52,241 nucleotides of DNA from an uncultured Myxococcales bacterium (GTDB lineage Bacteria; Myxococcota_A; UBA9042), in the NCBI GenBank assembly GCA_903919145.1, contig CAIXGW010000193.1, positions 1-52,241 on the forward strand. Direction: 5' to 3'. The position numbers and the translations under genes were made by a program. Shown piece after piece: positions 35,556 to 44,355 of this stretch. The notes beneath the pieces are model-generated. The model was given only the letters and a program-made list of their open reading frames with translations. It was not told where the DNA came from and ran no database searches. The first letter of the stretch is position 1. Every line of letters begins with the position of its first letter.

Positions 35556-36377
35556 CTAGCAGCGCAGCGGATGCCAAGAGGTCGGGGCTGCTGGTGCCCC
35601 CAGCTCCATGGCGTGCAGGTCGCAGAATTGGCGCAACCCCTTGGGATCGTCAGTAATCACCGCATGAAGCTGGCCGGCGGCTACCATCGGCGCCACCTCC
35701 TCCCAGGCCTGCGGGCCGTTCACCGTCCACGCCCACACCGGCCAGCCGCGCTGAGCAAAGGCCTGGCGGCGCTCGGCGGTCAGCAAGCCGTGGTGGGGAT
35801 GCACTTGGGCAAACGGCCCCGAAGCCTGGGCTGGCTGCTCGGCAAGGGGCCAGAAATCACCTGGGCGTTCACCGGCGGCCGCCGGCTCGACCAGGGCGCC
35901 AAGACGCCACTGCGGCTGCAGCTGCGCCAGCTCGGCAAGCGCCCGCCCGTTGAAACTGGACACTACCAGGCGCTCAGCCGGCAGCGCGACCAGCCTGCGC
36001 GCCACCACCTGCACCAGCCGCTCGATGGCTTTGCGGGGCAGGTCTGCAGCCACTTTCAGCTCAACATTGAGCCACGCCGGCCCGCCGCGCCACCACTCCA
36101 GGACCTGATCCAAGTGGGCTATCGGCTGGCGCTGTAGCTCGCCGTCGCGCTGATCCAGACGCCGCAGCTCCCGCCAGGGCCACCGCTGGACCAGCCCAGG
36201 CACGGCGGTCAGGCGCTGCAGGTCATCGTCGTGAAATACAATTGGCTCGCCGTCGCTGCTGAGCTGTACGTCCAGCTCGACTCCATCGGCGCCGCCGTCC
36301 AGCGCTGCGCGCAAGGCCTCAAGGCTGTTCTCTACGGCCTGTCTGCGCGCACCGCGGTGGCCGATGATCTGCAGCAT
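35556..36377 (-). CDS. Glycerophosphodiester phosphodiesterase
   Basis: 273 aa. Hydrolyses glycerophosphodiesters to glycerol-3-phosphate and an alcohol. The TIM-barrel GDPD signatures are intact: IIGHRGARRQAVENSL with the catalytic His and Arg, DGVELDVQLSSDGEPIVFHDDDL with metal-binding Glu/Asp and the second catalytic His, and NVELK. There is no signal peptide, so it is cytoplasmic (UgpQ-like). It starts four bases after the kinase stop and is co-transcribed with it. The last ~20 residues are a divergent tail. Confidence 0.92.
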   Translation of the reverse strand: MLQIIGHRGARRQAVENSLEALRAALDGGADGVELDVQLSSDGEPIVFHDDDLQRLTAVPGLVQRWPWRELRRLDQRDGELQRQPIAHLDQVLEWWRGGPAWLNVELKVAADLPRKAIERLVQVVARRLVALPAERLVVSSFNGRALAELAQLQPQWRLGALVEPAAAGERPGDFWPLAEQPAQASGPFAQVHPHHGLLTAERRQAFAQRGWPVWAWTVNGPQAWEEVAPMVAAGQLHAVITDDPKGLRQFCDLHAMELGAPAAPTSWHPLRC

Positions 36378-36381
36378 GGTT

Positions 36382-39300
36382 CTAGGCCCGATCCGGATCG
36401 AAGGTCAGCAGATCCGTTTGCAGCAGCAGCAGCAGCACATGCAACAGCGCCAGCCGCTGCTGCCGATTGGCATAGCACTCCAGGTACGCTGGGCGCGCGG
36501 TCTCGGCGGTCAGCAGCAGAGACAGGGCCTTGGACTCGCGCGAATGCAGCTTGAGCGCCGACACGGATAACTGCGGATTGCGCACCTGATAGAGGCGCCG
36601 GTCCAGCTTGTCGGCCAGCATCGGCTCGACCACGGCCAGGGTAACGCGGTCGCGCACCCCCTCCGCCAGCAGAGGCACTGGGTCCACGTCAAGGGGCACA
36701 ATCTCTGGAGGCGGGTCCACGGCGTCGTAAAAGGAGAAAGTGCCGCTGTCCCAGCCAAAGGCGTCGATAAACTTGGCGCGCATCTGCTGCTCAAGGACCT
36801 GGAACAGCTGAAATGGCTTGATCTTGTTCATGCTGATCAGCAGATCGCCCAGCTTGCCACCGGTCTGCTTGGCCCGCATGGCGGCCTGGTCGACGTCGGC
36901 CTGGCTGACGTAGCCGTTGCTGACCATGAAGGGCCCCAGCAGCTCGTCCATCTGGTTGGAGGCGATGTACTGCACGCGACCGCGCCGAAAGAAAATCGAC
37001 TTGAGTGCGTCTGCGCGTTGCAGTTCCAGGCAGCCGGTAGAGCGATCGGCGCACAGCCGGTAGATCAGCCGAACCAGGATCCACTGCGACAGCGGCCCGC
37101 TCAGCACCGCCTGCTTGCCGCGGACGCCCGTCTCTGCCAGCACGGTGCGCAGAGCCGGCACGGCGGTGATCGGCTCAAAGCTGCCGTCGCCCAGCGCCAC
37201 CATCGCCGCCGCCGTCAGCGTGCGCGCCCGCAGTAGCGACTCGAGGTTGGCAAGGCTCAGCGGGCCCATCGCCGTGCCGTCGGCCAGCTTGACCCGGTAC
37301 ATGTTGTCAGCGGGCTGGCCAGCCAAGCCGTAGGCGTGACTCCCCAGCGAGTTGGGCACGCCAAGGCCGGGATTTTGCGACAGTTCGTCCAGGAAGTCGG
37401 CGATGGGCGAATGAAGCCCGCTGACCTCACTCAGCGAATCCAAGAGATCCTGCGTCACCTCGGGCTCCAGCGGCACCCAAGAGCCACCGGGCCCCGTCGA
37501 GCCCGCCTTGACAGCCCCGCGGCCAGGCGCCTGAGCGTCCGCCGGCCCCGTCGCCCCCAGCCCAGTTGTGCCAAGAGCGTTGATGGAGGGAGCTGTCACG
37601 GGGCCGCCGGTCGGCAAGGTCGCAGCCACGGCTTCTACGTCGTGGGGCGCCGTCTGAAGCTCTGGGCGCATGGCCCGCAGGCGCGCCGCAGAGGCCGCGG
37701 GGTCCGTGGACTCAGGAGCGGCGACGGCAAACTCCGCCGGGCGGCCGCGCAGCCCAGAGACGGGGGTCGGTGCCCCTGGCTGAAAGCCGGGCGTCGAGCC
37801 GGGCTTGGCTGCCGCCATCCAGTCGTGGCGAAAGGGCGCCGGCTGGGTGGCCCCCAAGTGGACACGCCGGTCATCGCCCAAGTGCCGCTGAACCGCTGGC
37901 GTCTGCTGCGATGGGGCCAACCGCACCGCTTCGCCTGACGGCGACTGCGCAGGCGGCACCTGCGGCCGCTGGGCGGACGGTGCCTCGGCTGGCGGCGCCA
38001 CCGGAACAGTCGCGCGCTGCGCGTCGATCTCCGGTATCGGCTGGCTGCCGACCAGCACCCCTTGCTGGCTGCGTTTTTCGGCGATTCGCTCGCGGATCTT
38101 CTGCATCTCTCCGGGCGAGAAAGACAGAGAATTCGAGCCCGGTAGCGCCGCAAGGCCGGCCTGGCTGACCGCTACGGCTGCAGCAACTGGCCCCGCTGCC
38201 GCGTCGGTCGGCCCTGGCTGATTGACCAGCAAGTGTCCGGGAATGGGCGGAGGCTCGTCGCCGCCGGGCTCAAAGGCGCCGGCAGAGCCGTGCCCAGAGG
38301 CTTGGCGATCGCCGTGACCGGGCAACGGCGAGCCTTGCGCGACAAGCGCGGGTCCCGTCGGGCGATTTGCGGCGCGGGCCGGGGCGGAGTCCGGGCCAAG
38401 CACGGCTTCGATGGCCTGGGCGCGGACTTCGTTCAGCGCCAACCCGGCAATGGCCATAGCGCCGGCCGAGCCAGGTCTGGGAGCGGCAGGGGCGTCAGGG
38501 CGCGTCGGCGGGCCCTGGGGAGTTGGCTGAGGCGGCGTCTGCGGCGCGCGGCTGGGATCAAACAACTCAGTCATGAAATTGACCAAGTGGCCGGCCGACA
38601 CGTGCTGCCGCCGGGCAAACAGCACCTTCATGATGTCGTCGTGCATCGCCAGCGCGGTCGGGTACCGCTCGTCAGGGTCGCGAGCCAGGGCCCGGCGCAG
38701 GATCTCGCGAATATCCTCTTCGATGTAGGCGTGCTTCTTGAACTTGTGCTCAATCCGCGCGTCGCGGATGTTGACCAGAGTTTCCAGGTCGGTCTTGGCC
38801 AGGAACAGCCGCTTGAGCGTCAGCGACTCGTACAAGATGATGCCCAGGCTGAAGATGTCTGACCGGTGATCAAAGGGGCGGCCCGTCACCTGCTCTGGGC
38901 TCATGTAGCCGAGCTTGCCTTTGAGCACCCCGGATCGCGTGGCGTTTTCCCGCTCTCCACCCGGTGTCGCCTTGGCCACGCCAAAGTCCATGACCTTGAC
39001 TTCGCCCGACTCGCTGATGATGACGTTGGACGGCGAGACGTCGCGGTGGATGATGTTCAGCGACCGACCGTAGTGATCCTTGGCGTTGTGGGCGTAGTGC
39101 AGGCCCTTGGCCACTTCAGCCGTCAACAGCAGGCAAATTTCGGGCGGTATGCGGAACTGGGTCTGGGTGGCGCGAGACAGGACCTTGAAAAGGTCGTGGC
39201 CTGGCACGTACTCCATGGCGATGTAAAAGATTCCGTCGATTTCGCCGTTTTCGTAGGTTTGCACCACGTTGGCGTGCTGTAGCACGGCGCACAGTCTGGC

Positions 39301-39468
39301 TTCAGCCAGCAGCATGTCGATGAACGTGCGGTTGGAGGCAAAGCTCGGCAGGATCTTCTTGATGACGACGATCTTCTCAAAACCACCTACGCCGCCGACG
39401 CGAGCGCGCCAGACCTCGGCCATGCCGCCAAGGCCAATGCGATCAAGCAGTTCGTAGCGACCGAACAT
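36382..39468 (-). CDS. Soluble Ser/Thr kinase with GYF_2-like and DUF4388 (PATAN) domains
   Basis: 1028 aa from ATG 39468; GTG 39483 is an alternative. The kinase domain (residues about 3-265) has GLGGMAEVW, VVIKKIL, HRDVSPSN (HRD kept), DFG and SPEQ. A Pro/Ala/Gln-rich linker of about 400 residues follows. A GYF_2-like segment (MYRVKLADGTAMGPLSLANLESLL) lies near 720-775 and a DUF4388 domain near 786-916 (CLELQRADALKSIFFRRGRVQYIAS ... LGDLLISMNKI). DUF4388 is linked to gliding and signalling in myxobacteria. No membrane segment was seen. It is followed closely by the GDPD gene. Confidence 0.9.
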   Translation of the reverse strand: MFGRYELLDRIGLGGMAEVWRARVGGVGGFEKIVVIKKILPSFASNRTFIDMLLAEARLCAVLQHANVVQTYENGEIDGIFYIAMEYVPGHDLFKVLSRATQTQFRIPPEICLLLTAEVAKGLHYAHNAKDHYGRSLNIIHRDVSPSNVIISESGEVKVMDFGVAKATPGGERENATRSGVLKGKLGYMSPEQVTGRPFDHRSDIFSLGIILYESLTLKRLFLAKTDLETLVNIRDARIEHKFKKHAYIEEDIREILRRALARDPDERYPTALAMHDDIMKVLFARRQHVSAGHLVNFMTELFDPSRAPQTPPQPTPQGPPTRPDAPAAPRPGSAGAMAIAGLALNEVRAQAIEAVLGPDSAPARAANRPTGPALVAQGSPLPGHGDRQASGHGSAGAFEPGGDEPPPIPGHLLVNQPGPTDAAAGPVAAAVAVSQAGLAALPGSNSLSFSPGEMQKIRERIAEKRSQQGVLVGSQPIPEIDAQRATVPVAPPAEAPSAQRPQVPPAQSPSGEAVRLAPSQQTPAVQRHLGDDRRVHLGATQPAPFRHDWMAAAKPGSTPGFQPGAPTPVSGLRGRPAEFAVAAPESTDPAASAARLRAMRPELQTAPHDVEAVAATLPTGGPVTAPSINALGTTGLGATGPADAQAPGRGAVKAGSTGPGGSWVPLEPEVTQDLLDSLSEVSGLHSPIADFLDELSQNPGLGVPNSLGSHAYGLAGQPADNMYRVKLADGTAMGPLSLANLESLLRARTLTAAAMVALGDGSFEPITAVPALRTVLAETGVRGKQAVLSGPLSQWILVRLIYRLCADRSTGCLELQRADALKSIFFRRGRVQYIASNQMDELLGPFMVSNGYVSQADVDQAAMRAKQTGGKLGDLLISMNKIKPFQLFQVLEQQMRAKFIDAFGWDSGTFSFYDAVDPPPEIVPLDVDPVPLLAEGVRDRVTLAVVEPMLADKLDRRLYQVRNPQLSVSALKLHSRESKALSLLLTAETARPAYLECYANRQQRLALLHVLLLLLQTDLLTFDPDRA

Positions 39469-39574
39469 CGTGGTCAAACTCACCCCTCGCGGACCGTCAA
39501 CTCGCAGCCACCAGTGCGCCCCCAAAAACGCCCGATTGCACAGCGAGCCTGTGGTGCAATCCTACATTTGCCCC

Positions 39575-39603
39575 AAAAAGGCAAGCCCAAACGCCTCTGC
39601 CTT
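39575..39603 (-). terminator. Intrinsic terminator closing the BMC/ribB transcript
   Basis: On the minus strand AAGGCA (39603-39598) pairs with TGCCTT (39583-39578) around a 14-nt loop, and the 3' arm runs into a T-tract ending at 39575. The 5' arm overlaps the stop codon of the small lipoprotein gene. This separates the microcompartment operon from the kinase operon downstream. Confidence 0.55.
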
Positions 39604-39847
39604 AACGCCTCTCCATCTCGTCAATGAAAGCGTGCCCGGCGCGGCAGGCCTTCAGGTCCTGTTCAGTGGGCTGTGCGGCCACAGCCCTCAGCCGCTGACA
39701 AGTGGGATCCGCCTCGCCCGCCTTCTGGCAGCTGCGATCCGCAAGATCGGCGCACGCCGAGTTACAGCCCGCCAGTGCCATCGCAGCCCCCACGGCCAAC
39801 GCCATCCAGCAAACGGTTGCAGCTTGGGCTGCCAGCCAGCGGGTCAT
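39602..39847 (-). CDS. Small Cys-containing lipoprotein
   Basis: 81 aa from ATG 39847, which overlaps the ribB stop as ATGA; a longer frame exists upstream but the overlap decides the start. The N-terminal signal ends in lipobox LAGC (about residue 28). The mature 54 residues carry three or four more Cys (CADLADRSC, DPTCQRL, LKACRAG), likely one or two disulphides, and no known domain. It is the last gene of the BMC operon, whose other products are cytoplasmic, so a shared function is doubtful. Confidence 0.75.
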   Translation of the reverse strand: MTRWLAAQAATVCWMALAVGAAMALAGCNSACADLADRSCQKAGEADPTCQRLRAVAAQPTEQDLKACRAGHAFIDEMERR

Positions 39848-41064
39848 CGCTGCGCCTCCTCTGGCACGATCGGCTCCCACGAGACGATCTCCAGGCCGTA
39901 GCCGGACACCCCGCGCAGCCGCCGCGGCTGGTTGGTCATCACCCGCAGGCGCCGCAGGCCCAGGTTGCGCAGGATCTGGGCACCGATGCCAAATTCCTGA
40001 AAGTCCATCTGGCCTTTGCTGGCGTCGCTTGGCTGAGCGGGCAGGCCGGCAGAGCGCTCGATGTGGTACTGTAGCACGTCGGCCAGCTCGCCAGTGTCGC
40101 GCTCGGCGTCTAGGTACAGCAGCACGCCCTTGCCCTCGGCGGCGATCCGCTCCATGGCAAAGGCCAATTTGCGCTGAGCCCGCGACAAGGCAAAACCAAA
40201 GGCATCGGCCAGCAAGTTGGCGCGGTGGACCCGCACCAGCACCGGCTCTTCGGGCGAGACCTCGCCAAAGACCAGCGCCGCGTGCAGCCCGCCGTCGACC
40301 AGCGAGCGGTAGATAATCAAGCGGAATTCGCCGAACTCGGTGGCCATCCGGCTCTCGGCTTCGCGCACCACCAGCGGCTCGCGCTGCAAGCGGTACTCAA
40401 TCAGGTCGGCCACCGTCACCACCCGGATGCCGTACTGAGCGCCAAACTCCAGCAGGGCCGGCAGCCGGCTCATCGTGCCGTCGGGCGCCATGACTTCGCA
40501 GATGACGCCGGCGGGCACCAGGCCGGCCAGCCGCGCCAGATCGACCGAGCCCTCGGTCTGACCGCTGCGCACCAGGACCCCGCCTTGGCGCGCCCGCAGC
40601 GGAAAAACGTGACCGGGGACGCGGAAATCTTTGACGCTGGCATCGGCCGCAATCGCCCGGCGAATGGTGTGGGCGCGGGCGCGGGCAGAGACACCGCTTC
40701 CCGGAGCGTCCACAGCGTCCAAGCTGACGGTGAACGCCGTGCCCAGCCGCGCCTCGTTTTGCGGCGCCATCGGACCAAGCTCCAAGCGATCGACCAGCGC
40801 ACCTTGCATCGCCAAGCAAATCAGACCGCGGCCGTGTTCGGCCATAAACAGGATGGCTTCGGGGGTCACTCGCTCGGCAGCGATTACAAGATCACCTTCA
40901 TTTTCGCGGTCTTCATCGTCAACCAGGATCACCATCCGCCCAGCCGCAATGTCGGCAATGGCCTGCTCGATCGGTGCGATGTGCGGTCCGACGTGTGACG
41001 AAAGGGAGCCCAAATTCAGCGAGGGCGGGCTGACAGGTACGGTCGTTTCAGCAAAATGCGTCAC
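39844..41064 (-). CDS. ribB: 3,4-dihydroxy-2-butanone-4-phosphate synthase with degenerate GTP cyclohydrolase II domain
   Basis: 406 aa, GTG start with GGGAG upstream. The N-terminal half (about 25-225) is an intact RibB: DDEDRENEGDL, RGLICLAM, FRVPGHVFPL and DGTMSRLP. It makes the four-carbon unit of riboflavin from ribulose-5-phosphate, releasing formate. The C-terminal half is RibA-like but lacks the zinc-binding Cys cluster (normally HSEC...SLRCDCG); the matching stretch is VRVHRANLLADAFGFALSR, and the usual QEGRGIG is replaced. So the GTP cyclohydrolase activity is probably lost and the domain kept as a structural or regulatory partner, as in other RibB-X fusions. It lies 95 bp after a BMC-T gene on the same strand. 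Confidence 0.88.
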   Translation of the reverse strand: MTHFAETTVPVSPPSLNLGSLSSHVGPHIAPIEQAIADIAAGRMVILVDDEDRENEGDLVIAAERVTPEAILFMAEHGRGLICLAMQGALVDRLELGPMAPQNEARLGTAFTVSLDAVDAPGSGVSARARAHTIRRAIAADASVKDFRVPGHVFPLRARQGGVLVRSGQTEGSVDLARLAGLVPAGVICEVMAPDGTMSRLPALLEFGAQYGIRVVTVADLIEYRLQREPLVVREAESRMATEFGEFRLIIYRSLVDGGLHAALVFGEVSPEEPVLVRVHRANLLADAFGFALSRAQRKLAFAMERIAAEGKGVLLYLDAERDTGELADVLQYHIERSAGLPAQPSDASKGQMDFQEFGIGAQILRNLGLRRLRVMTNQPRRLRGVSGYGLEIVSWEPIVPEEAQR

Positions 41065-41158
41065 AAAGAGCTCCCAAGGGACCCGTCACGCCAGGTGCGG
41101 CGCGAACGAATAAGCGCAAGGAGTTCAGGTCTCCCGTGCGTGCTGCGCTCCAGAGCGG

Positions 41159-41776
41159 TCACGGCTCCAAAGCGGAAAGGGCGCGCTGGCCAGATCGCCG
41201 TTGCGCGGCAGCCAGATACACTTCCGCGGCCGGCCGGGCAATCCGCCGGGCCAGCACCACCACGCCGGGGGCGGCGCCGTCGGCAGCGGCCTGCAGACTG
41301 GCCTCAATGTCGTGCTGGTCGCCACTTAGCACTGCGTGGCCCTGGCCGCCCAGCTCGGTGGCAAAGCGCAGTCGCATCAGCTGGGTCTCGGCGGCCTTGA
41401 GGGCGCGGTCCACGGCGGCAATCGTGGCGATCGGCGTGTGGCACTGCAAAATCCCCAACGCATCCTGGCGATCGGCTGCTGCGGCCGCCGTGGCCAGCTG
41501 ACCGTGCAGGGCGTTGCGCAACAATTCGTGGGCCTGAGGCAGCAGCAGCGTCTCGGTCACTTCGCCGGGGACTTCTTCCACCGCGCGCTTGAGCGATGCC
41601 TCGCAGCTGGCCACGTCGCCGCCAAAGATCACCAAGAAGCGGCTGGGATCGATGTCGCCGGCAAACACCAGCTCTACCGCAGCCTCTTTGACCAGCGCAT
41701 CAAGCGCGACCAACCCAGCCGGTACAGAAACCAGCTCGATGGCGGCCAAAGTGTCATGGGCGGTAGCTAGGGCCAA
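41159..41776 (-). CDS. BMC-T shell protein (trimer), similar to Haliangium Hoch_5812
   Basis: 205 aa. Two tandem BMC domains: DTLAAIELVSVPAGLVALDALVKEAAVELV (first) and DALGILQCHTPIATIAAVDRALKAAETQLM (second), so it makes pseudohexameric trimers in a compartment shell. The linker LLLPQAHELLRNAL resembles, from memory, the matching part of Hoch_5812. The start is TTG 41776 with AGGA five bases upstream, and this site overlaps the aldehyde dehydrogenase stop, implying coupling. It lacks any iron-sulphur Cys motif in the pore loop. It is the last shell gene of the operon. Confidence 0.88.
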   Translation of the reverse strand: MALATAHDTLAAIELVSVPAGLVALDALVKEAAVELVFAGDIDPSRFLVIFGGDVASCEASLKRAVEEVPGEVTETLLLPQAHELLRNALHGQLATAAAAADRQDALGILQCHTPIATIAAVDRALKAAETQLMRLRFATELGGQGHAVLSGDQHDIEASLQAAADGAAPGVVVLARRIARPAAEVYLAAAQRRSGQRALSALEP

Positions 41777-41784
41777 TGGGATCC

Positions 41785-43191
41785 TCAGACGATGCGGAAG
41801 TAGCCGTGCAGCGTGCAGCGGCGCTGCTTGGTCCAGGTGCGGGCGGTGGTCAGGCCCTCGCCGGTGGTGCCGGCGATCGTCCAGGCGGTGTAGCCCTCTC
41901 CGCCCAGACCAAGACCGGCGTAAGACGGCGCATTCTTGACAAAGATCGAGGTATTGACGGCCTTGGCCATCCGATCGAGCCGGTCAATCGCCATAGAGTG
42001 CATGGTGGCGGTGTGGAGAAACCCGTGCTCTACCCGCACGGCCGCCTCGACCGCCGCTTCCCAATCGGGCACGCGGAAGAAGCCAAGGACCGGCAGCAGG
42101 CCTTCAAGCTGAACAAAGGGATGGTTCTCATCGACTTCGGCGTAGGCGATCCGCGTCTCGTCGCTGACGGTCACGCCAATTTCGCGCAGGATCACGCTGG
42201 CGTTCTTGCCCACAAAGCGGCGGTTGATGTGGCCGTCTTCGATCAGCACCTTCTCCAGGGCGGCCAGCTCGCGGTCTTTGACCTCGTAGGCGCCGTTGGC
42301 ATTCATCTCTCTCTTGAGCTGGTCGGCGATCGAGGCCACCGCGATGATCTCTTTCTCCACGATGCAGACGATGTTGTTGTCCAACGATGCGCCAGCAATG
42401 ATGTTTTTGGCGGCAAGGTTGAGGTTGGCCGTCTCATCGACCACGGCCGGCGGGTTGCCTGGGCCGGCGCACACGGCGCGCTTGCCCGAGTTGAGCGCCG
42501 CCTTGACCACCGGTCCACCGCCGGTCACCGCAATCAAGCGGATGCCTGGGTGCTTCATCACCGCGTTGGCCGACTCGATCGACGGCTCGGTGACCATGGT
42601 CATCAGGTTGTCAGGCATACCCGCTTCTACGCACGCCTGGTTGAGCATCTGCACGTACCATGCCAGCGTCCGCTTGGCGCTGGGGTGCACGTTGAAGACC
42701 ACCGTGTTGCCACCGGCGATCATAGAGATGCCGTTGTTCAGAATGGTTTCGGTCGCGTTGGTGGTCGGCGTGATCGAGCCAATGACGCCAAGCGGACCGT
42801 ATTCGTCAATGGTCAGACCGTGGTCGCCGGTGTGGGCGGCAGGCTGCAGGATCTCCATGCCCGGTGTCTTGAGAGCCACCAAGCGGTTCTTGTTGATCTT
42901 GTCAGCCACGCGGCCCAGGCCGGTCTCTTCGACGGCTCGGCGCGACATCTCTTCCAGGTTCTTCAGCGTCACCTGGCGCATGTTGTCGATGGCGCGGGCA
43001 CGCATGTGCACGGGGCACTTGTGCATCTGCTGGTAGGCGTCGCGGGCGGCTTGGACCGCTTGGTCCACCGTGTCAAAAAGACCATTCTTACCCGCAGCAT
43101 ATCGCGGAGCCGTAACGGTTGGACCGCCACCGCCGGCACCCAGGCGCTTGACCACCTCTGCCACGATCGCTTGGATGCGTGCGTCGTCCAT
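41785..43191 (-). CDS. CoA-acylating aldehyde dehydrogenase of a microcompartment (PduP/EutE type)
   Basis: 468 aa. Oxidises an aldehyde to its acyl-CoA with NAD. The catalytic Cys is residue 276 in ASLDNNIVCIVEKE; GSITPTTNATETILNN and AVTGGGPVVKAAL are family motifs, and the C-terminus (RRCTLHGYFRIV) matches PduP. The first 18 residues (MDDARIQAIVAEVVKRLG) form an amphipathic helix followed by Gly4, the usual encapsulation peptide that targets cargo to the shell lumen. It sits among the shell genes. No partner aldehyde-forming enzyme is encoded here, so its substrate is unknown. Similar to, but not shown identical with, the enzyme of the Haliangium locus. Confidence 0.95.
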   Translation of the reverse strand: MDDARIQAIVAEVVKRLGAGGGGPTVTAPRYAAGKNGLFDTVDQAVQAARDAYQQMHKCPVHMRARAIDNMRQVTLKNLEEMSRRAVEETGLGRVADKINKNRLVALKTPGMEILQPAAHTGDHGLTIDEYGPLGVIGSITPTTNATETILNNGISMIAGGNTVVFNVHPSAKRTLAWYVQMLNQACVEAGMPDNLMTMVTEPSIESANAVMKHPGIRLIAVTGGGPVVKAALNSGKRAVCAGPGNPPAVVDETANLNLAAKNIIAGASLDNNIVCIVEKEIIAVASIADQLKREMNANGAYEVKDRELAALEKVLIEDGHINRRFVGKNASVILREIGVTVSDETRIAYAEVDENHPFVQLEGLLPVLGFFRVPDWEAAVEAAVRVEHGFLHTATMHSMAIDRLDRMAKAVNTSIFVKNAPSYAGLGLGGEGYTAWTIAGTTGEGLTTARTWTKQRRCTLHGYFRIV

Positions 43192-43287
43192 CCACCCCTC
43201 CTGCCGCTGCGTCGCTCCGGATCAGCGCCGGACCTTGCCGCTGGCACGCCCCGCTAGGCAGGGCTGATTCGCAAACAGAGTCAGCAG

Positions 43288-43596
43288 CTAGTCTTCAGAG
43301 TGGCTCTGATACTTCTCGTAGACTGGGTTGCCCTCTACGTGGACGCTGTCGACGATGGCCATGATCACATGGTCCACCGGGCGGTCTTTGGTCGCCGCCG
43401 TCAGCCGGGCCGACGAACCAGCAGCAAACAGCACCACTTCGCCCTCGCCCGCGCCTACCGCGTCGACCGCGACAATGACTTTGCCGTTGGCGGCCCACTG
43501 CTGGTCGAGCTCTCGCACCAACAACAGCCGCAGCCCGCTTAGCTCAGGCTCTTTGCGCGTGGCGACAACAGTCCCGACGATCTTGCCGAGCAACAT
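43288..43596 (-). CDS. BMC-P shell protein (EutN/CcmL pentamer)
   Basis: 102 aa. Caps the vertices of the shell. The start ATG 43596 has GGAGG six bases upstream; an in-frame start 11 codons earlier lacks one. It opens [21 protein letters not shown] and contains [21 protein letters not shown] and [12 protein letters not shown], the hallmarks of the family. It precedes the aldehyde dehydrogenase gene by about 96 bp. Only one BMC-P is present here, whereas Haliangium has three genome-wide (from memory). Confidence 0.95.
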   Translation of the reverse strand: MLLGKIVGTVVATRKEPELSGLRLLLVRELDQQWAANGKVIVAVDAVGAGEGEVVLFAAGSSARLTAATKDRPVDHVIMAIVDSVHVEGNPVYEKYQSHSED

Positions 43597-43887
43597 GGCG
43601 ACCTCCAACTCAACACAACTCGCGACCAAGCTCGCGATTCAGCTGGCGATTCTAATCCACGCGGCCCACCAGCAGTCGCTGGCAGACGGCGCGAACAGGC
43701 GCTTGCCCGCACGCCCGCTGTGGACGCGACCCAAGGCAAAACGCCGCAGCGCATTGGCAAGGCCCCGGCGGCCACAGAAGGTGGTGCGGCGGGCGCAGGC
43801 TCGCAGGTCCGCGGGCCGCCGATCTAGCGAAAGGCAGCCCTGGCCCAGCTTCTGCCCCAACCTGCCGCCGGGGGTCACCTTGGCGCG
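43597..43887 (-). other. 291-bp gap between BMC-H and BMC-P genes
   Basis: Unusually large for an operon of shell genes. On the coding strand it holds a possible 79-codon GTG-started frame (43878-43639), nine bases after the BMC-H stop, rich in Arg, Cys and Trp, without a good ribosome site. Near its BMC-P end is TAGAAT (43654-43649), a good -10 element with no clear -35. It may be an internal promoter, a processing region or an undetected small gene. Confidence 0.4.
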
Positions 43888-44193
43888 CTAGACCAGCTTG
43901 TTGTCGCTCTTGGCGGCGCCACGGCCCAGGGGCAGCACTGCGTCGACATTGGCGTGCGGGCGCGGAATCACGTGGACCGAAACCAGCTCGCCCAGGCGCT
44001 CGGCCTGGCGCTGCCCGGCTTCGACTGCGGCCTTGACCGCCGCCACATCGCCGCGAACGATCGCCGTGACGTAGCCGCCGCCGATCTTCTCAAACCCAAC
44101 CAACTCTACCTTGGCCGCCTTGACCATGGCATCGGAGGCCTCTACCAGGGCAACAAAGCCGCGGGTCTCGATCATTCCCAGAGCATCCGACAT
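43888..44193 (-). CDS. BMC-H major hexameric shell protein, similar to Haliangium Hoch_5815
   Basis: 101 aa, single BMC domain. [30 protein letters not shown], the pore loop KIGGGYV, and [17 protein letters not shown] are classic; the C-terminal [19 protein letters not shown] strongly resembles, from memory, the H. ochraceum protein. It forms the facets of the polyhedral shell. AGAGGAG six bases before the ATG is the strongest ribosome site in the locus, which fits its need to be the most abundant subunit. Confidence 0.97.
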   Translation of the reverse strand: MSDALGMIETRGFVALVEASDAMVKAAKVELVGFEKIGGGYVTAIVRGDVAAVKAAVEAGQRQAERLGELVSVHVIPRPHANVDAVLPLGRGAAKSDNKLV

Positions 44194-44313
44194 GACAACT
44201 CCTCTCGCATCTCAAGCAAAGCGGCGCCAAGGGCCGCGGGTCTTTCCGTCCAAGACGACTAACAGATCTCTCGGTCCGAATTCAGGTCGTACCTCATTCC
44301 GTTCGCCAAGCGC

Positions 44314-44332
44314 ACCGGTCGAATTGACCGGT
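44314..44332 (-). promoter_or_regulatory. Perfect hairpin between BMC-T and BMC-H genes
   Basis: ACCGGTC and GACCGGT form a seven-pair stem around a five-base loop, 24-42 bases after the BMC-T stop. No T-tract follows. It could be an mRNA-stabilising or processing structure that protects the downstream BMC-H message or dampens read-through. Confidence 0.5.
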
Positions 44333-44355
44333 CCGGGCTGTGCGCAGCGGTCCGA

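Noticed and set aside
41776..43257. 493-codon plus-strand frame opposite the aldehyde dehydrogenase
   Set aside because: It is a shadow of a well-supported gene, rich in His/Arg/Val, without motifs.
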